This document shows, piece by piece, positions 35,427 through 45,454 of a DNA stretch of 64,000 bases. The stretch is from an uncultured Lachnospiraceae bacterium (GTDB lineage: Bacteria; Bacillota; Clostridia; Lachnospirales; Lachnospiraceae). Within the stretch, counting starts at the first letter, position 1. Every line of letters starts with the position of its first letter. Under the pieces are notes generated by a model. That model was not told the DNA's origin. It made no database searches and worked only from the letters and a program-made list of their open reading frames with translations. The stretch lies in contig CAKQXY010000015.1 in the NCBI GenBank assembly GCA_934292725.1, positions 3,409-67,408 on the forward strand, given 5' to 3'. A program made the translations under genes and the position numbers.

Positions 35427-36470
35427 TTATTTTACTTTACTTTTTTTGTGTTCACGCACCTGAAATACTACCACAGCTACAAGTGTAAATACTGCTGATA
35501 AAAACAGCTCACTGTAATATCCAAGTCCACGGCTTAAAATCAGTCCCGGAATCAAAAGTGCCTCTCCAAATACTTTTTTAAAGATCACCATAAACAATCC
35601 CTCACTGATACCCATTCCACCTGGCAGCGGAAGCATATCAACTGACACTGATATAACAGCCTGTAAAAACATGACCTCAAAAAAATTCATACTGTTTAAA
35701 GAAAACGCGCGATAAACAAAATATGTTACAGCAAACATTGCAAATCGCTGTACAACCGTGATTATAAAAACTCTTGCAATCATCCCCCAATGACTGCTCA
35801 TAAACTCGGCGGCCTCATGGTAATGATTCATGGAGCGCTCTATTTTATCTAAGCGTTCTTCTTTATGCTTTAAAATGTGTATCCGTTCCAGAAGCTTTGC
35901 TCCGAGTATTAATGTCTTTTTTGCAAATGATGGATGAAATACGACTACGCACATAAGTATCACACAGCCAACATTCAACAAAATGCCCAGATAAAAGACC
36001 CATCTCGCTTCTGCTACATACTCTGCTAAAAATCCCCCTGCAAACAGCCATAAACCTATGCCCACAACAACAAGTACAAACTTATAGATAATCGTGACAA
36101 CAAGCAAAATGACTGTTGCTATCGGAACAGGAATGTCTTCCTTTTTCATAAAGTAAATCTGCATCGGCTGTCCACCCGTCGCAGATGGTGTTACGCAGCT
36201 AAAGAAAAATCCAACTGCTGAAAAAAGAAAACAAAGCCGTTCCTTTACATAAATTCCGTAGCAATCCAGCATATGCCATATGACAATACTCTCGCCGGCA
36301 ATAAAAAATAACACAAGCGGGACTGCTGGAATTAGCCACAGGGTATTACATTCTTTGATTGCATCTCCAAGTCCTGAAATATCCTCCCCATGTAAAACAC
36401 CATACAGTGTCAATCCTATAATTGCAAAAAACAGGATAGCGTCTATCAATACTTTCTTATACTTTTTCAC
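35427..36470 (-). CDS. LPG synthase transmembrane-domain (UPF0104/MprF N-terminal-like) protein
   Basis: 347 residues with about eight helices and the family blocks SATGGQPMQIYFM (near 95) and PLPGGMGISEG (near 277). Matches the flippase-like half of MprF without the catalytic half. Just upstream of pssA and psd on the same strand, so a role in moving a lipid, perhaps an aminophospholipid, is inferred. Substrate not known. Confidence 0.8.
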   Translation of the reverse strand: MKKYKKVLIDAILFFAIIGLTLYGVLHGEDISGLGDAIKECNTLWLIPAVPLVLFFIAGESIVIWHMLDCYGIYVKERLCFLFSAVGFFFSCVTPSATGGQPMQIYFMKKEDIPVPIATVILLVVTIIYKFVLVVVGIGLWLFAGGFLAEYVAEARWVFYLGILLNVGCVILMCVVVFHPSFAKKTLILGAKLLERIHILKHKEERLDKIERSMNHYHEAAEFMSSHWGMIARVFIITVVQRFAMFAVTYFVYRAFSLNSMNFFEVMFLQAVISVSVDMLPLPGGMGISEGLFMVIFKKVFGEALLIPGLILSRGLGYYSELFLSAVFTLVAVVVFQVREHKKSKVK

Positions 36471-36541
36471 CTTTTGGTGCCTCCTTGGCTATGAATAATT
36501 TCATTCTATCAAAAATTAGAACCATTCGCAACAAAAAGTTA

Positions 36542-37786
36542 TTACTTATGCGCCTCTGCCATGAATGCTTCGATCTCGTCCGGAGTGCGCATTACGTCCT
36601 CTGACAAACACTCGCATCCGTCTTCTGTGATCAAAAGGTCATCTTCTACACGGATTCCGATCTCCCATTCATCAATGTACAGACCTGGCTCATCGGAGAT
36701 GACAGCACCTGGACGAAGCTTGCTGTTTGAGGCAACACTTACATCATGAACATCGATTCCAAGATGATGTGATACACCGTGCATGTAGTACTTTCCGATC
36801 TCGTCTTCCTTCTCGATCAGACCCATACGAATGCAGCCTTCTGCAAGAACCTTTTTGCACACATCGTTTAACTCGCGAAGTGTCATACCTGGCTTTGCTG
36901 TCTTTGCAACAGCGCGGTTTGCAGCCAGAACAACCTCATAAACCATACGCTGCTTTTCTGTGAACTTGCCATTTACAGGATATGTTCTGGTGATATCAGC
37001 GCAGTAGCCCTTATACTTAGCACCAAGATCAAGAAGGAGCAGCGTATTGTCCTTGCACTCACAGTCATTTGTCACATAATGAAGCATCGTTCCATTGATA
37101 CCGCTTCCTGCAATGGTGTGGAATGCAACGCCGTCTGCACCATTTCTCTTGATGCTATACTCGAAGTCTGCCTGTGCCTGATACTCCATCTGGCCTGGGG
37201 TCAGATTTGTCATCAGATTCTTCAGACCCTTGTCGGTCAGCTTGATTGCCTCACGGATCAAGGAAACCTCATCCTCATCCTTCTGCATTCTCATCTCAGC
37301 GATGATCGGAGCGCAATCCTTTACGCGCACGCCTGGATACTTCTGTGCAAACTCGCGTGCCTTCATCATGTTGTAATCCTCAAGATCATCTATATCGTGA
37401 CGGTAAGTATCAAAATATACTGTATAGACATCCTCTCTTGTCATCATACGATTAAGCACACTCTTCTCGGTATCGATAAATCCAACCTTCCCGATCTGTG
37501 CCTGCGCCTTTGCCTCGCTGGCGGTCATCTTCTTTCCCATCCAACGCTCGCGGTCTGGATCAGCCTCCTCAATAAGAAGCGTCTCTGTCGGCTCCTCTGT
37601 CGCATTATCCAAAATTAGCATCATATTCTCGCGGCGAATGCCTGTAAGATAAAAGAAGTTTCTGTTTGCCTCAAATGGTGCATACTCATCTGCACTCACA
37701 TGATGTCTCACTCCTGAGTAAATAACCAGAACAGAATTTTTCTCCATCTTTGATAATACTTCATCTCTGCGCTTTTTATAGTTCAT
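36542..37786 (-). CDS. pepP: Xaa-Pro aminopeptidase (M24B)
   Basis: 414 residues. The N-terminal domain (1-165) precedes the pita-bread fold with all five metal ligands: Asp253 (LLLDLG), Asp264 (CADITRTYP), His340 (GVSHHLGIDVHD), Glu366 (DEPGLY) and Glu381 (RVEDD). Cytoplasmic removal of residues preceding proline, useful after peptide import. Single-gene spacing on both sides. Paralogue of the gene at 12318, which has lost one ligand. Confidence 0.93.
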   Translation of the reverse strand: MNYKKRRDEVLSKMEKNSVLVIYSGVRHHVSADEYAPFEANRNFFYLTGIRRENMMLILDNATEEPTETLLIEEADPDRERWMGKKMTASEAKAQAQIGKVGFIDTEKSVLNRMMTREDVYTVYFDTYRHDIDDLEDYNMMKAREFAQKYPGVRVKDCAPIIAEMRMQKDEDEVSLIREAIKLTDKGLKNLMTNLTPGQMEYQAQADFEYSIKRNGADGVAFHTIAGSGINGTMLHYVTNDCECKDNTLLLLDLGAKYKGYCADITRTYPVNGKFTEKQRMVYEVVLAANRAVAKTAKPGMTLRELNDVCKKVLAEGCIRMGLIEKEDEIGKYYMHGVSHHLGIDVHDVSVASNSKLRPGAVISDEPGLYIDEWEIGIRVEDDLLITEDGCECLSEDVMRTPDEIEAFMAEAHK

Positions 37787-37836
37787 TTCTTTATACCTCT
37801 TTTCTCATTTTTCCAAACAAACTTTGAATATTCATA

Positions 37837-38451
37837 TTATACCAATCCAAAACCATAAATGCAACTGCTGTCTTTTCCCTCTAATTTCTGGATAAATACA
37901 GGCATAGGCGGATGATTTGGGCGATTATAGTAGCAGCTTGTTATAACAAGATATGTCTTTGAGTCTAGCTCCTTTAACATTTTTAAGATAGCTTCTTTTT
38001 CCTCTCTCTGGACATCGCTTCCATCATATAAACAAAGTGTCATGATGCCGCCCTTTCGCAAAATAGAAAGTCCGGCCTTAATCGCTGCAATACTTGTCTG
38101 TGCCTTTGTTTCAATCTTATGATCTGCACCTGGCAGATAACCAAAATTAAACATGATGCATGCAGCACTTCCTTCAGCCATATAGTCAGCCATGTTTGAA
38201 TGGGAGTCAAGCACAAGCTCTGCCATACACTCATGCTCAGCAAGAAGCGTTGCCGTCTTTTCAAGAGCCTGCGGCTGAATATCAAATGCCATAACCTCAC
38301 CTCTAGCCCCGGTTAGCTCACATAAAAACAGCGTATCATTTCCGCAGCCTGCAGTCGCATCAATACATATATCTCCAGCCTCCACATGCTCTCGCACAAA
38401 ATGATGGATCAGCTCTGTGATCTGGAGATCTTCTTTTTTGAGTTCTTTCAT
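37837..38451 (-). CDS. mnmM: MnmM-like (YtqB) SAM-dependent methyltransferase
   Basis: 204-residue Rossmann methyltransferase. DATAGCGNDT (31-40) is the SAM loop; MFNFGYLPG and the closing CYYNRPNHPPMPV match the rRNA_methylase/YtqB family. B. subtilis YtqB (MnmM) methylates the aminomethyl group of tRNA wobble uridine, so that role is inferred. GAGG lies 11 bases before the ATG. Confidence 0.82.
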   Translation of the reverse strand: MKELKKEDLQITELIHHFVREHVEAGDICIDATAGCGNDTLFLCELTGARGEVMAFDIQPQALEKTATLLAEHECMAELVLDSHSNMADYMAEGSAACIMFNFGYLPGADHKIETKAQTSIAAIKAGLSILRKGGIMTLCLYDGSDVQREEKEAILKMLKELDSKTYLVITSCYYNRPNHPPMPVFIQKLEGKDSSCIYGFGLV

Positions 38452-38486
38452 AAATATATAACCTCGCTTTATCTAATTGGGGATAG

Positions 38487-39581
38487 TTAAATTTCTTTTA
38501 AATGATTAAGGCGAATCGAAAACATCTCAAAATATTGCGGAAATGCACAAAACACTTCCTTCTTTACTTCGCATAACTGATTCAAACCAATTTCACAAAC
38601 TGCTTCCTCGGCAGCTTCACGCTGAGTTTTATGTGCACCAAACAATGTCTGACAATTTGCTCCGTCAATTGTGTCATACGCTTGAAATGCCTGATTAAAA
38701 TCCATTAATTTATGGAGCGAAACTGGTTTATTCGAAATGTTATCAACCAGAACACCCCAATTTCCCCAGTGGCGATCAGTATTTCCAATTAAATAATCAA
38801 TGATATTCATCATATAATAATTGTGGCGATCAAGTTTTAAGATAAATTGCTTTAAATCTTTTTCATGGTTCAGCGCAAAAATTTGTGTTGCCTCCATTGA
38901 TGAAATAGAATATTCAAGAGATGTAATATTCTTGCTTATGCTAACAATTTCATTATCAAAACTTCCTCTTTCATAAAGAACCTGATCTACATTAAAGCAT
39001 CTGCAGATTTGACTTGCCAGCAGTTCACGCTCGACAAAATCGCTTCCACCATCTTTTAACAGCCAAAATCCATCATCTCTTCGCTGCCACGCCTTGGGGA
39101 AACAGCCATTTGTCGCAAGATCTCTGGCAAGTGAATCATTCTGAACAGTATATTGTTTTCCTCTCAATGAAATATCAATAAATGTATTATCTAAATGATT
39201 TTCATATAAATTGACTTCTGAAAAGCTTACTTTATCGTCCTTGTTTTTTACCCAATAAATGTCAGTAATGGACGCACAGCGATATGTCAATGCTACCATA
39301 GCGCGGTCCTTGTCTGTAACCGCCTGCTTTAGTCCCACACTATTTAAAATTTCCTTAGCGTATTTTCTGTCTAAAGTCAATACTCTAGTGGAGCACCAAT
39401 AATAAAAGTTAGTGATGTTATTGACAAGTGTATCAATATCATTATCATCTTCGTCTTCAAGGTATAGATTATACGGCATAAATGATTCAAAATAAATTTT
39501 TGAATGTCCGTACTGATCGATCTGTGCAACCTTTCGATCTCCATGCATAATCTCATAGACTGTTGGTGCTGCTTTTCCCAT
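38487..39581 (-). CDS. HipA-like kinase-fold protein without its antitoxin
   Basis: 364 residues, AAAGGAG before the ATG. The C-terminal part has a HipA/PI4K-like catalytic block IGNTDRHWGNWG (catalytic Asp269, Mg ligand Asn274) and LMDFNQ (Asp294), with a candidate ATP Lys176 in FWLLKDGG. The N-terminal 150 residues do not match HipA N-domains that I know. No HipB-type HTH gene is adjacent. It may be a stand-alone Ser/Thr kinase or a detoxified relic; target unknown. Confidence 0.65.
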   Translation of the reverse strand: MGKAAPTVYEIMHGDRKVAQIDQYGHSKIYFESFMPYNLYLEDEDDNDIDTLVNNITNFYYWCSTRVLTLDRKYAKEILNSVGLKQAVTDKDRAMVALTYRCASITDIYWVKNKDDKVSFSEVNLYENHLDNTFIDISLRGKQYTVQNDSLARDLATNGCFPKAWQRRDDGFWLLKDGGSDFVERELLASQICRCFNVDQVLYERGSFDNEIVSISKNITSLEYSISSMEATQIFALNHEKDLKQFILKLDRHNYYMMNIIDYLIGNTDRHWGNWGVLVDNISNKPVSLHKLMDFNQAFQAYDTIDGANCQTLFGAHKTQREAAEEAVCEIGLNQLCEVKKEVFCAFPQYFEMFSIRLNHLKEI

Positions 39582-39695
39582 ATCATACTCCTTTCCTTTT
39601 TAACTTCTTTTCATCATTACCATCCTACCACTTAGCAGTACATACGTCAACGAACTAGTTTTTACTTTTCCTTAAGACTTATTTAAGATTAAAAA

Positions 39696-39727
39696 ACCGC
39701 CTGAAAGACTAGTTGTCCTCAGACGGT
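39696..39727 (-). terminator. Terminator of the frl-opp operon
   Basis: Minus-strand stem ACCGTCTGA/TCAGGCGGT (one G-U pair) followed by TTTTTT, eight bases after the OppF stop. Confidence 0.8.
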
Positions 39728-39734
39728 CTGCTTA

Positions 39735-40646
39735 TTATATTTTCTTTTCCATTAAAACCTGATGTGTTTCAGAAACATTTACCATAACACAATCATTATA
39801 TTTTAAGCCACTCTTCTCATATTGATATACCATCGGCTCTCTGTTTCTTTCAATCACCGGATCTGCAATTGGAATTGCAGACAAAAGTGATTTTGTATAT
39901 GGATGAATCGGATGTTCAAAAATTTCTTCTGTTAATCCAGTTTCTACAAGATGACCCTTATGCATAACACCTACTCGATCTGAAATATAACGAACCATTG
40001 AAAGATCATGTGCAATAAACAGATATGCAACATTTGTTTCTTTTTGAATATCCTTCATCAAATTGACGACCTGCGCCTGAATTGAAACATCAAGTGCACT
40101 TATTGCCTCATCTGCTATTACTAACTTTGGATTCATGATTAATGCTCTTCCCAGTCCGATTCGCTGACGCTGTCCACCAGAAAACTGATTAGGATAACGG
40201 TTCATGTAGGCAGGATTTAAACCTACCATCTCCATCATTTTAGACACGCGCTCTACGCGCTCCTTTTGATCCATATGAGGATGATGCGCATCGAGACCCA
40301 TCGCAATAGTATCCAAAATCTTTTTATGCGGATTTAATGAAGCCATAGGATCCTGAAAAACCATCTGCATATCAGAGCGAAGCATTTTTTCCTGTTTTGC
40401 AGTCAGCTTCTTGCTGATATCCTCACCATTAAAAAGAATTGTGCCTTCTGTCGGATCGTACAATCGAATAATAGAACGGCCTGTCGTTGACTTTCCACTT
40501 CCAGACTCACCTACTAATCCATAGGTTTCTCCAGGATAAATATCGAAGGATATATTATCCACAGCACGTACCGTAAATTTTTTGCTTACTGGAAAATATT
40601 GTTTTAAACCTTTCACACTAAGCAGTGGTTCATTCGTCTGTGCCAT
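39735..40646 (-). CDS. oppF: Oligopeptide ABC transporter ATPase OppF
   Basis: 303 residues from the ATG at 40646, which has GGAGGG four bases ahead; the frame opens at 40697. Walker A GESGSGKST, signature FSGGQRQR, Walker B LVIADEA and the His of AHDLSMVRY are intact, followed by the C-terminal oligopeptide-transporter extension. Overlaps the end of oppD by 17 bases. With OppD it powers the peptide-type importer of the fructosamine operon. Confidence 0.93.
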   Translation of the reverse strand: MAQTNEPLLSVKGLKQYFPVSKKFTVRAVDNISFDIYPGETYGLVGESGSGKSTTGRSIIRLYDPTEGTILFNGEDISKKLTAKQEKMLRSDMQMVFQDPMASLNPHKKILDTIAMGLDAHHPHMDQKERVERVSKMMEMVGLNPAYMNRYPNQFSGGQRQRIGLGRALIMNPKLVIADEAISALDVSIQAQVVNLMKDIQKETNVAYLFIAHDLSMVRYISDRVGVMHKGHLVETGLTEEIFEHPIHPYTKSLLSAIPIADPVIERNREPMVYQYEKSGLKYNDCVMVNVSETHQVLMEKKI

Positions 40647-41742
40647 AAGCTCCCTCCGTTTCTGCGTATCGCTTTTCCTCTCTGCGAAGCTGCTCAATTC
40701 TCTTTTTTAAAGTCTGCGGCATTTCTACCTTGGGTGCATCTGGATGAAGCAACCACGTAGCAGCCTGATGATGCTCATTGATCTCAAACATTGGAGGTTC
40801 TTCCTCAAAATCAATATTAAGTGCATATGGATTTCGCACAGCAAATGCATCACCCTTTACTTCATTTGCCAAATTTGGTGGGTTGCCCGGAATCGTATAC
40901 AACCGTTCCTTTTTATCTCCTGTCAGATCTGGCATACTTGAAAGAAGTCCCCATGTATAAGGATGACGCGGATCGAAAAAGATATCCTCTGCCTTTCCTG
41001 TCTCTACTACTTTTCCAGCATACATAACATTCACATAATCGGCGATCTTTGCAACTACACCAAGGTTATGTGTGATAAAAATAACTGCAATTCCAAGTTT
41101 CTTCTGCAGATCCAAAATCAATTGCAAAATTCTTGCCTGAATTGTAACATCAAGTGCCGTTGTCGGCTCATCACAGATTAAAAGATCTGGATTACATGAC
41201 AGCGCAATTGCAATGACAACACGCTGACGCATTCCGCCTGAAAGCTGATGAGGATAATTCTTCATTCGCTCTTTTGGCGACTCAATTCCTACCATTTCAA
41301 GTAGCTCTTCTGCACGCTTATCTGCATCTGCCTGTGATAAATGAAGGTGATAACGCATGCCTTCTGTCAGCTGTCTGCCAATTGTCATCGTCGGGTCAAG
41401 TGAAGTCATAGGATCCTGAAAAACCATTGCAATACGCTTTCCCTTGATTCTATGCTGCATTTCTTTTTTTGAAAGCTTCAGCAGATCAACAACCTGCTCC
41501 TTTCCATTTTCCTTAAAGCGAAACTTAATTGTTCCGCTTTCAATGACTGCATTTGGCGCTGTAATTCCCATAATTGTCTTTACAGAAACAGATTTTCCAC
41601 TTCCAGATTCTCCTACAATGGCAACGGTTTCTCCAGGATATACGTCCATATTCACACCACGCACTGCACGAATCTTGCCAAAGGAAGCCTGAAAGGAAAC
41701 TGCCAGATCTCTCATACTTAATACCGGTTCTCTTTTTTCCAT
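40630..41742 (-). CDS. oppD: Oligopeptide ABC transporter ATPase OppD
   Basis: 370 residues. Walker A GESGSGKSV, signature LSGGMRQR, Walker B LLICDEP, switch His in ITHNLGV, then the oligo_HPY extension (HPYTWGLLSSMP, GNPPNL). Separated from oppC by 15 bases and overlapping oppF. Confidence 0.94.
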   Translation of the reverse strand: MEKREPVLSMRDLAVSFQASFGKIRAVRGVNMDVYPGETVAIVGESGSGKSVSVKTIMGITAPNAVIESGTIKFRFKENGKEQVVDLLKLSKKEMQHRIKGKRIAMVFQDPMTSLDPTMTIGRQLTEGMRYHLHLSQADADKRAEELLEMVGIESPKERMKNYPHQLSGGMRQRVVIAIALSCNPDLLICDEPTTALDVTIQARILQLILDLQKKLGIAVIFITHNLGVVAKIADYVNVMYAGKVVETGKAEDIFFDPRHPYTWGLLSSMPDLTGDKKERLYTIPGNPPNLANEVKGDAFAVRNPYALNIDFEEEPPMFEINEHHQAATWLLHPDAPKVEMPQTLKKRIEQLRREEKRYAETEGAYGTDE

Positions 41743-41757
41743 CTCGTTTACCTCCTG

Positions 41758-42744
41758 TTACATCTGTTTAAGCTGCGGATCAATGGCATCCCTGAGTCCA
41801 TCTGCAAATAAATTAAAGCCAAGCATTAAGACACCCAAGACAATGACAGGCGCTGCTACCATATGAGGGTAAGTCATTGCTGATTTATATCCATCATTGA
41901 TCAGGGAACCAAGAGAGGCCATCGGCGCCGGAACACCAAGACCGACGAATGCTAAAAATGCTTCCAGGAAAATTGCATTTGGTATGGAAAACATAAAAGT
42001 AATAATAATCTGACCAAGCGAATTTGGCAAAATCTCCTTGAACAAAATATCACGATTGCTAACGCCAAGTGTTCTTGCGGCAAGCACAAATTCCTGATCC
42101 TTTAATTTAAGCACCTGTGCACGCACAATACGGCTCATATTAATCCATCCTGTCAGCATAAGCGCAATTATAATACTTCCAAGACCCGGCTTCATAACAA
42201 CAAGCATTAACGTTACCACAACCAGTGTCGGAAGACTGCTTAATATCTCTGTGATACGCTGCATGACCATATCTACTTTTCCGCCAAAATAACCAGAAAC
42301 AAGACCATAAATCACACCAATGCACACATCAATGATAACAGCCAGTGCTGCAATGAGAAGAGAAATTCTAGTACCTTCCCATACTCTTGTCCAGATATCT
42401 CTTCCTAAATTATCGGTTCCAAAAAAGAAATATTTATCAGTACAATTTTTTGCCTCATACATGTTCTGGCCATGGCTTACACCATCAAAAATTCCCAGCT
42501 TTTCAAGTCCCGGAATCCTTGGCGGCAGATTGCTGTATTCAGAATGCACTTCTTTGTAAGAGTACGAACTGACAGCCGGTGCTGCAAGCGCAATCACAAT
42601 TAGAAGAATGATAATAAAAAAGCTGATCCATGCACCCTTGTTTTTACGAAAGCGGTACAAAACCTCTTTTCCATAGGAACGACCAACAAGAACTTTCTCT
42701 TCTTCCTCCTTATGGTCTCCTGTATTGAATTCAAATCGATTCAT
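41758..42744 (-). CDS. oppC: Oligopeptide ABC transporter permease OppC
   Basis: 328 residues with an N-terminal soluble segment, six helices and the EAA-type loop around AARTLGVSNRDILFKEILPNSLG. AAAGGAG is seven bases before the ATG at 42744, preferred over the ATG at 42750 that overlaps the oppB stop. Forms the membrane channel with OppB. Confidence 0.93.
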   Translation of the reverse strand: MNRFEFNTGDHKEEEEKVLVGRSYGKEVLYRFRKNKGAWISFFIIILLIVIALAAPAVSSYSYKEVHSEYSNLPPRIPGLEKLGIFDGVSHGQNMYEAKNCTDKYFFFGTDNLGRDIWTRVWEGTRISLLIAALAVIIDVCIGVIYGLVSGYFGGKVDMVMQRITEILSSLPTLVVVTLMLVVMKPGLGSIIIALMLTGWINMSRIVRAQVLKLKDQEFVLAARTLGVSNRDILFKEILPNSLGQIIITFMFSIPNAIFLEAFLAFVGLGVPAPMASLGSLINDGYKSAMTYPHMVAAPVIVLGVLMLGFNLFADGLRDAIDPQLKQM

Positions 42745-42746
42745 AC

Positions 42747-43682
42747 TCATTCTCCTTTCGCCAGTCGTATTCTAGGATCAATCACACCATAGAGTATATC
42801 AACCAGAAGCATAGTGAAGATAAACATTAAACTGTAAATAAAGCTAATCGCAAGCACAACATTAAAGTCATTTGACTGGATCGCACTTACATAAAGACTT
42901 CCTAGTCCAGGAATACTAAATGCTTTCTCTACTACAAGACTTCCCGTCATTAAATTTACAATCAATGGAGCCAATACTGTAATAACGCTGATCATCGCAT
43001 TTCGAATAGCATGATGAAATATCAGCTTTGCCTTCGGAAGTCCCTTTGAATCTGACAGAAGATAATAATCCGAATTTAAAATATCTACCATTTCTGATCT
43101 TGTATATCTCGCTACACTTGCAATAGTAAACATAGAAAGTGAAATGGTTGGAAGAATCGACGACTGAAATTCATTTTTTGTATTATAAATAAACGGAAAC
43201 AGCTTAAACTTAAATCCAAAGAAGTAGGAAAGTAAAAGCGCAAATACAAAAGATGGAAGGCTGACACCAAGAACTGAAATAATAGTGGTAACGGTATCGA
43301 CCCATGTATTTTTACGAAGCGCAGCGATGATTCCAAGCAGTGCACCAATCACAGTTCCTACAAGTGCTGCCTGAAGACCAAGACGAATTGTAACTAAAAT
43401 CTTTGGTCCAATCATTTCACTGATCTTCATGTTTACCTGAAGGCTGTAAGAAATACCAAAATCACCATGAAGCATATTTTTCAGATACAAGAAAAATCTA
43501 TTAATAATTGGCTGATCTAGTCCATATTTGTGATACAGATCCGCGATCTGCTCTGCGCTCATTTTTTCTTCATTATTAAACGGCGAACCCGGCATAAAAT
43601 CAAGCATCAGAAACAAAAGCAGCAAGATCAGGAAGACTGTCAGCAATGCGATGCAGGTTCGCTTTAATACAAATTTTTTCAT
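42747..43682 (-). CDS. oppB: Oligopeptide ABC transporter permease OppB
   Basis: 311 residues, six helices, PGSPFNNEEKMSAEQ after TM1 and the loop SDSKGLPKAKLIFHHAIRNA typical of OppB/DppB. AGGAGG precedes the ATG. Follows the hairpin after oppA. Confidence 0.93.
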   Translation of the reverse strand: MKKFVLKRTCIALLTVFLILLLLFLMLDFMPGSPFNNEEKMSAEQIADLYHKYGLDQPIINRFFLYLKNMLHGDFGISYSLQVNMKISEMIGPKILVTIRLGLQAALVGTVIGALLGIIAALRKNTWVDTVTTIISVLGVSLPSFVFALLLSYFFGFKFKLFPFIYNTKNEFQSSILPTISLSMFTIASVARYTRSEMVDILNSDYYLLSDSKGLPKAKLIFHHAIRNAMISVITVLAPLIVNLMTGSLVVEKAFSIPGLGSLYVSAIQSNDFNVVLAISFIYSLMFIFTMLLVDILYGVIDPRIRLAKGE

Positions 43683-43748
43683 TCGGATTTTCCTCCTGTC
43701 AAAGACTTTTTGCTACCGTTTGCAAAGTCTGTAAACAGTAACTTTTTA

Positions 43749-43794
43749 AAAAGAGGATATGTCCAAAGCTGCTTCGCCCGGGCACATCCTCTTT
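43749..43794 (-). terminator. Attenuator hairpin between oppA and oppB
   Basis: A 15-bp stem (AAAGAGGATATGTCC with GGGCACATCCTCTTT, a few mismatches) followed by T5 on the minus strand. Confidence 0.75.
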
Positions 43795-43829
43795 GTGTGC
43801 AGATACGATTGCACTTTTTTTATTTTATA

Positions 43830-45440
43830 TCAATCCTTCTCTACAAACTTGTAGTAGCATGGAACACCAGTATTATGCTCTGTAATTCCAGTTACATTAG
43901 ACTTTGTAAGTGTTGCAGAACCTGTCTGGAACAGCGGAATGCATCCAGCATTTTCGGTGCAGATATCATTGCACTTGATCAGGTTATCCCAGCGTGCAGT
44001 CTCATCACCTGCCAGTGTAGTGTTTGCTTCGTTGTACAGCTTGTCAAACTCATCACTTGACCACAGAGAATAGTTTGACGGATGATCAGATTCATACATT
44101 GCCAAAATTGCGGTCGGATCTGCATAATCTGGACCCCAACCCCACAGCTCGATATCATAATCATGATCCTGTGCCAGCTGAATTCTGTTTTTCTTTGGTG
44201 TACTGCTGATGTTCACAGTTAAACCGTCCAGTGTACTCTCAAGCTGAGACTGAATGAAGGCTGCTGTATTGGCTGCAAAATCCTTCTCCTCATCATAAAT
44301 GATATTGATCTCTCTTAAGTCTGTTTCTTCCTGTGCCTTAGCCCACAGCTCTTTTGCCTTTTCAGTATCATACTGGAAGTACTGACCGCTTGCATCTGCA
44401 AAATCTTCGCCGTCTGCGTTGCTTACAAGTCCCTTCATAAGCATATTGTAAGCTGGAGTAGAACCGTCATTTAACACATTTGTACACAGGCTCTCTCTGT
44501 CGATTGCGTATGCAATTGCCTGACGCAGATCCTTATTGTCGTAGCCATCCTTTGAGGTATTAACCATCAGATAATAATTGAAGGCTCCTAACACATTTGA
44601 AAATTCCGGATCATCCTGATACATGCTGACCATATCACCTGTCAGCGTCACATTATCAACATCTCCATTCTGGTAAGCCATAACAGCCTGCTGCGTATCA
44701 CTGATAACAACAAGATCAATCTCATCTACATCTACATTTTCTGCATCCCAGTAATCAGGATTCTTCTTAAGTACAATAGTATTTCCACCAACGTCCCACT
44801 GATCAAGTGTATAAGCACCACAATATAAAACACTGTCCTTATCTACACCAAACTGGTCGCCCTCTTCAGTTAACTTGCTCTCTTTTACAGGTGCCCAAGG
44901 AGAGAAGGTCAAAAGATTTAAGAAAAACGGAACCGGATATTCCAGTTCGACCTGTAATGTATTGTCATCAACTGCAGTAACTCCAAGCTCATCAGCATCT
45001 GCCTCACCAGATGTAACTGCTTCATAGTTTTTAATAGCAGCCATTTCGATCTGATATGTAAATGTGCTGTAATCACCCTGAGCAGTCGCATTTCTCTTCC
45101 AAGCATACTCAAAATCCTGCGCTGTTACTGGTGTACCATCACTCCACTTTGCATTGTCACGAATATGGAAAGTATATGTCTTCTGATCATCAGATACCTC
45201 ATAGGAATCACACAGACCATTCTGAATCTGTCCATCTGCGTCTACCACGAACAATCCTTCCATTGTATTGGAGATTACTGCAACATTAGTTGAATCTCCG
45301 CCAATCAATGGATCCATTGACGTTATAGGAGCACTAATCTGAATGGAAACAGCTTCTTCCTCATCTGCCATTGCCGGTACTGCAAAACCGGACATACTCA
45401 TTACTGCCGCTGCTGTTACTGCCATTACTCGTCTGTTCAT
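43830..45440 (-). CDS. oppA: Extracellular peptide-binding protein OppA-like (SBP family 5)
   Basis: 536 residues from the ATG at 45440 (AAGGAGG eight bases ahead); the frame opens at 45497. A signal peptide ends PAMA before DEEEA with no lipobox cysteine. SBP_bac_5 blocks are clear: NTMEGLFVVD, DGTPVTAQDFEYAWKR, LRQAIAYAIDRE, DYADPTAIL. It starts 14 bases after the FrlD gene, so it probably binds glycated amino acids or short glycated peptides rather than plain peptides. Confidence 0.88.
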   Translation of the reverse strand: MNRRVMAVTAAAVMSMSGFAVPAMADEEEAVSIQISAPITSMDPLIGGDSTNVAVISNTMEGLFVVDADGQIQNGLCDSYEVSDDQKTYTFHIRDNAKWSDGTPVTAQDFEYAWKRNATAQGDYSTFTYQIEMAAIKNYEAVTSGEADADELGVTAVDDNTLQVELEYPVPFFLNLLTFSPWAPVKESKLTEEGDQFGVDKDSVLYCGAYTLDQWDVGGNTIVLKKNPDYWDAENVDVDEIDLVVISDTQQAVMAYQNGDVDNVTLTGDMVSMYQDDPEFSNVLGAFNYYLMVNTSKDGYDNKDLRQAIAYAIDRESLCTNVLNDGSTPAYNMLMKGLVSNADGEDFADASGQYFQYDTEKAKELWAKAQEETDLREINIIYDEEKDFAANTAAFIQSQLESTLDGLTVNISSTPKKNRIQLAQDHDYDIELWGWGPDYADPTAILAMYESDHPSNYSLWSSDEFDKLYNEANTTLAGDETARWDNLIKCNDICTENAGCIPLFQTGSATLTKSNVTGITEHNTGVPCYYKFVEKD

Positions 45441-45454
45441 AGTCTTCCTCCTTC

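Noticed and set aside
37079..37618. 179-residue plus-strand open frame
   Set aside because: Antisense to the pepP gene, no ribosome site, composition of a reverse frame.
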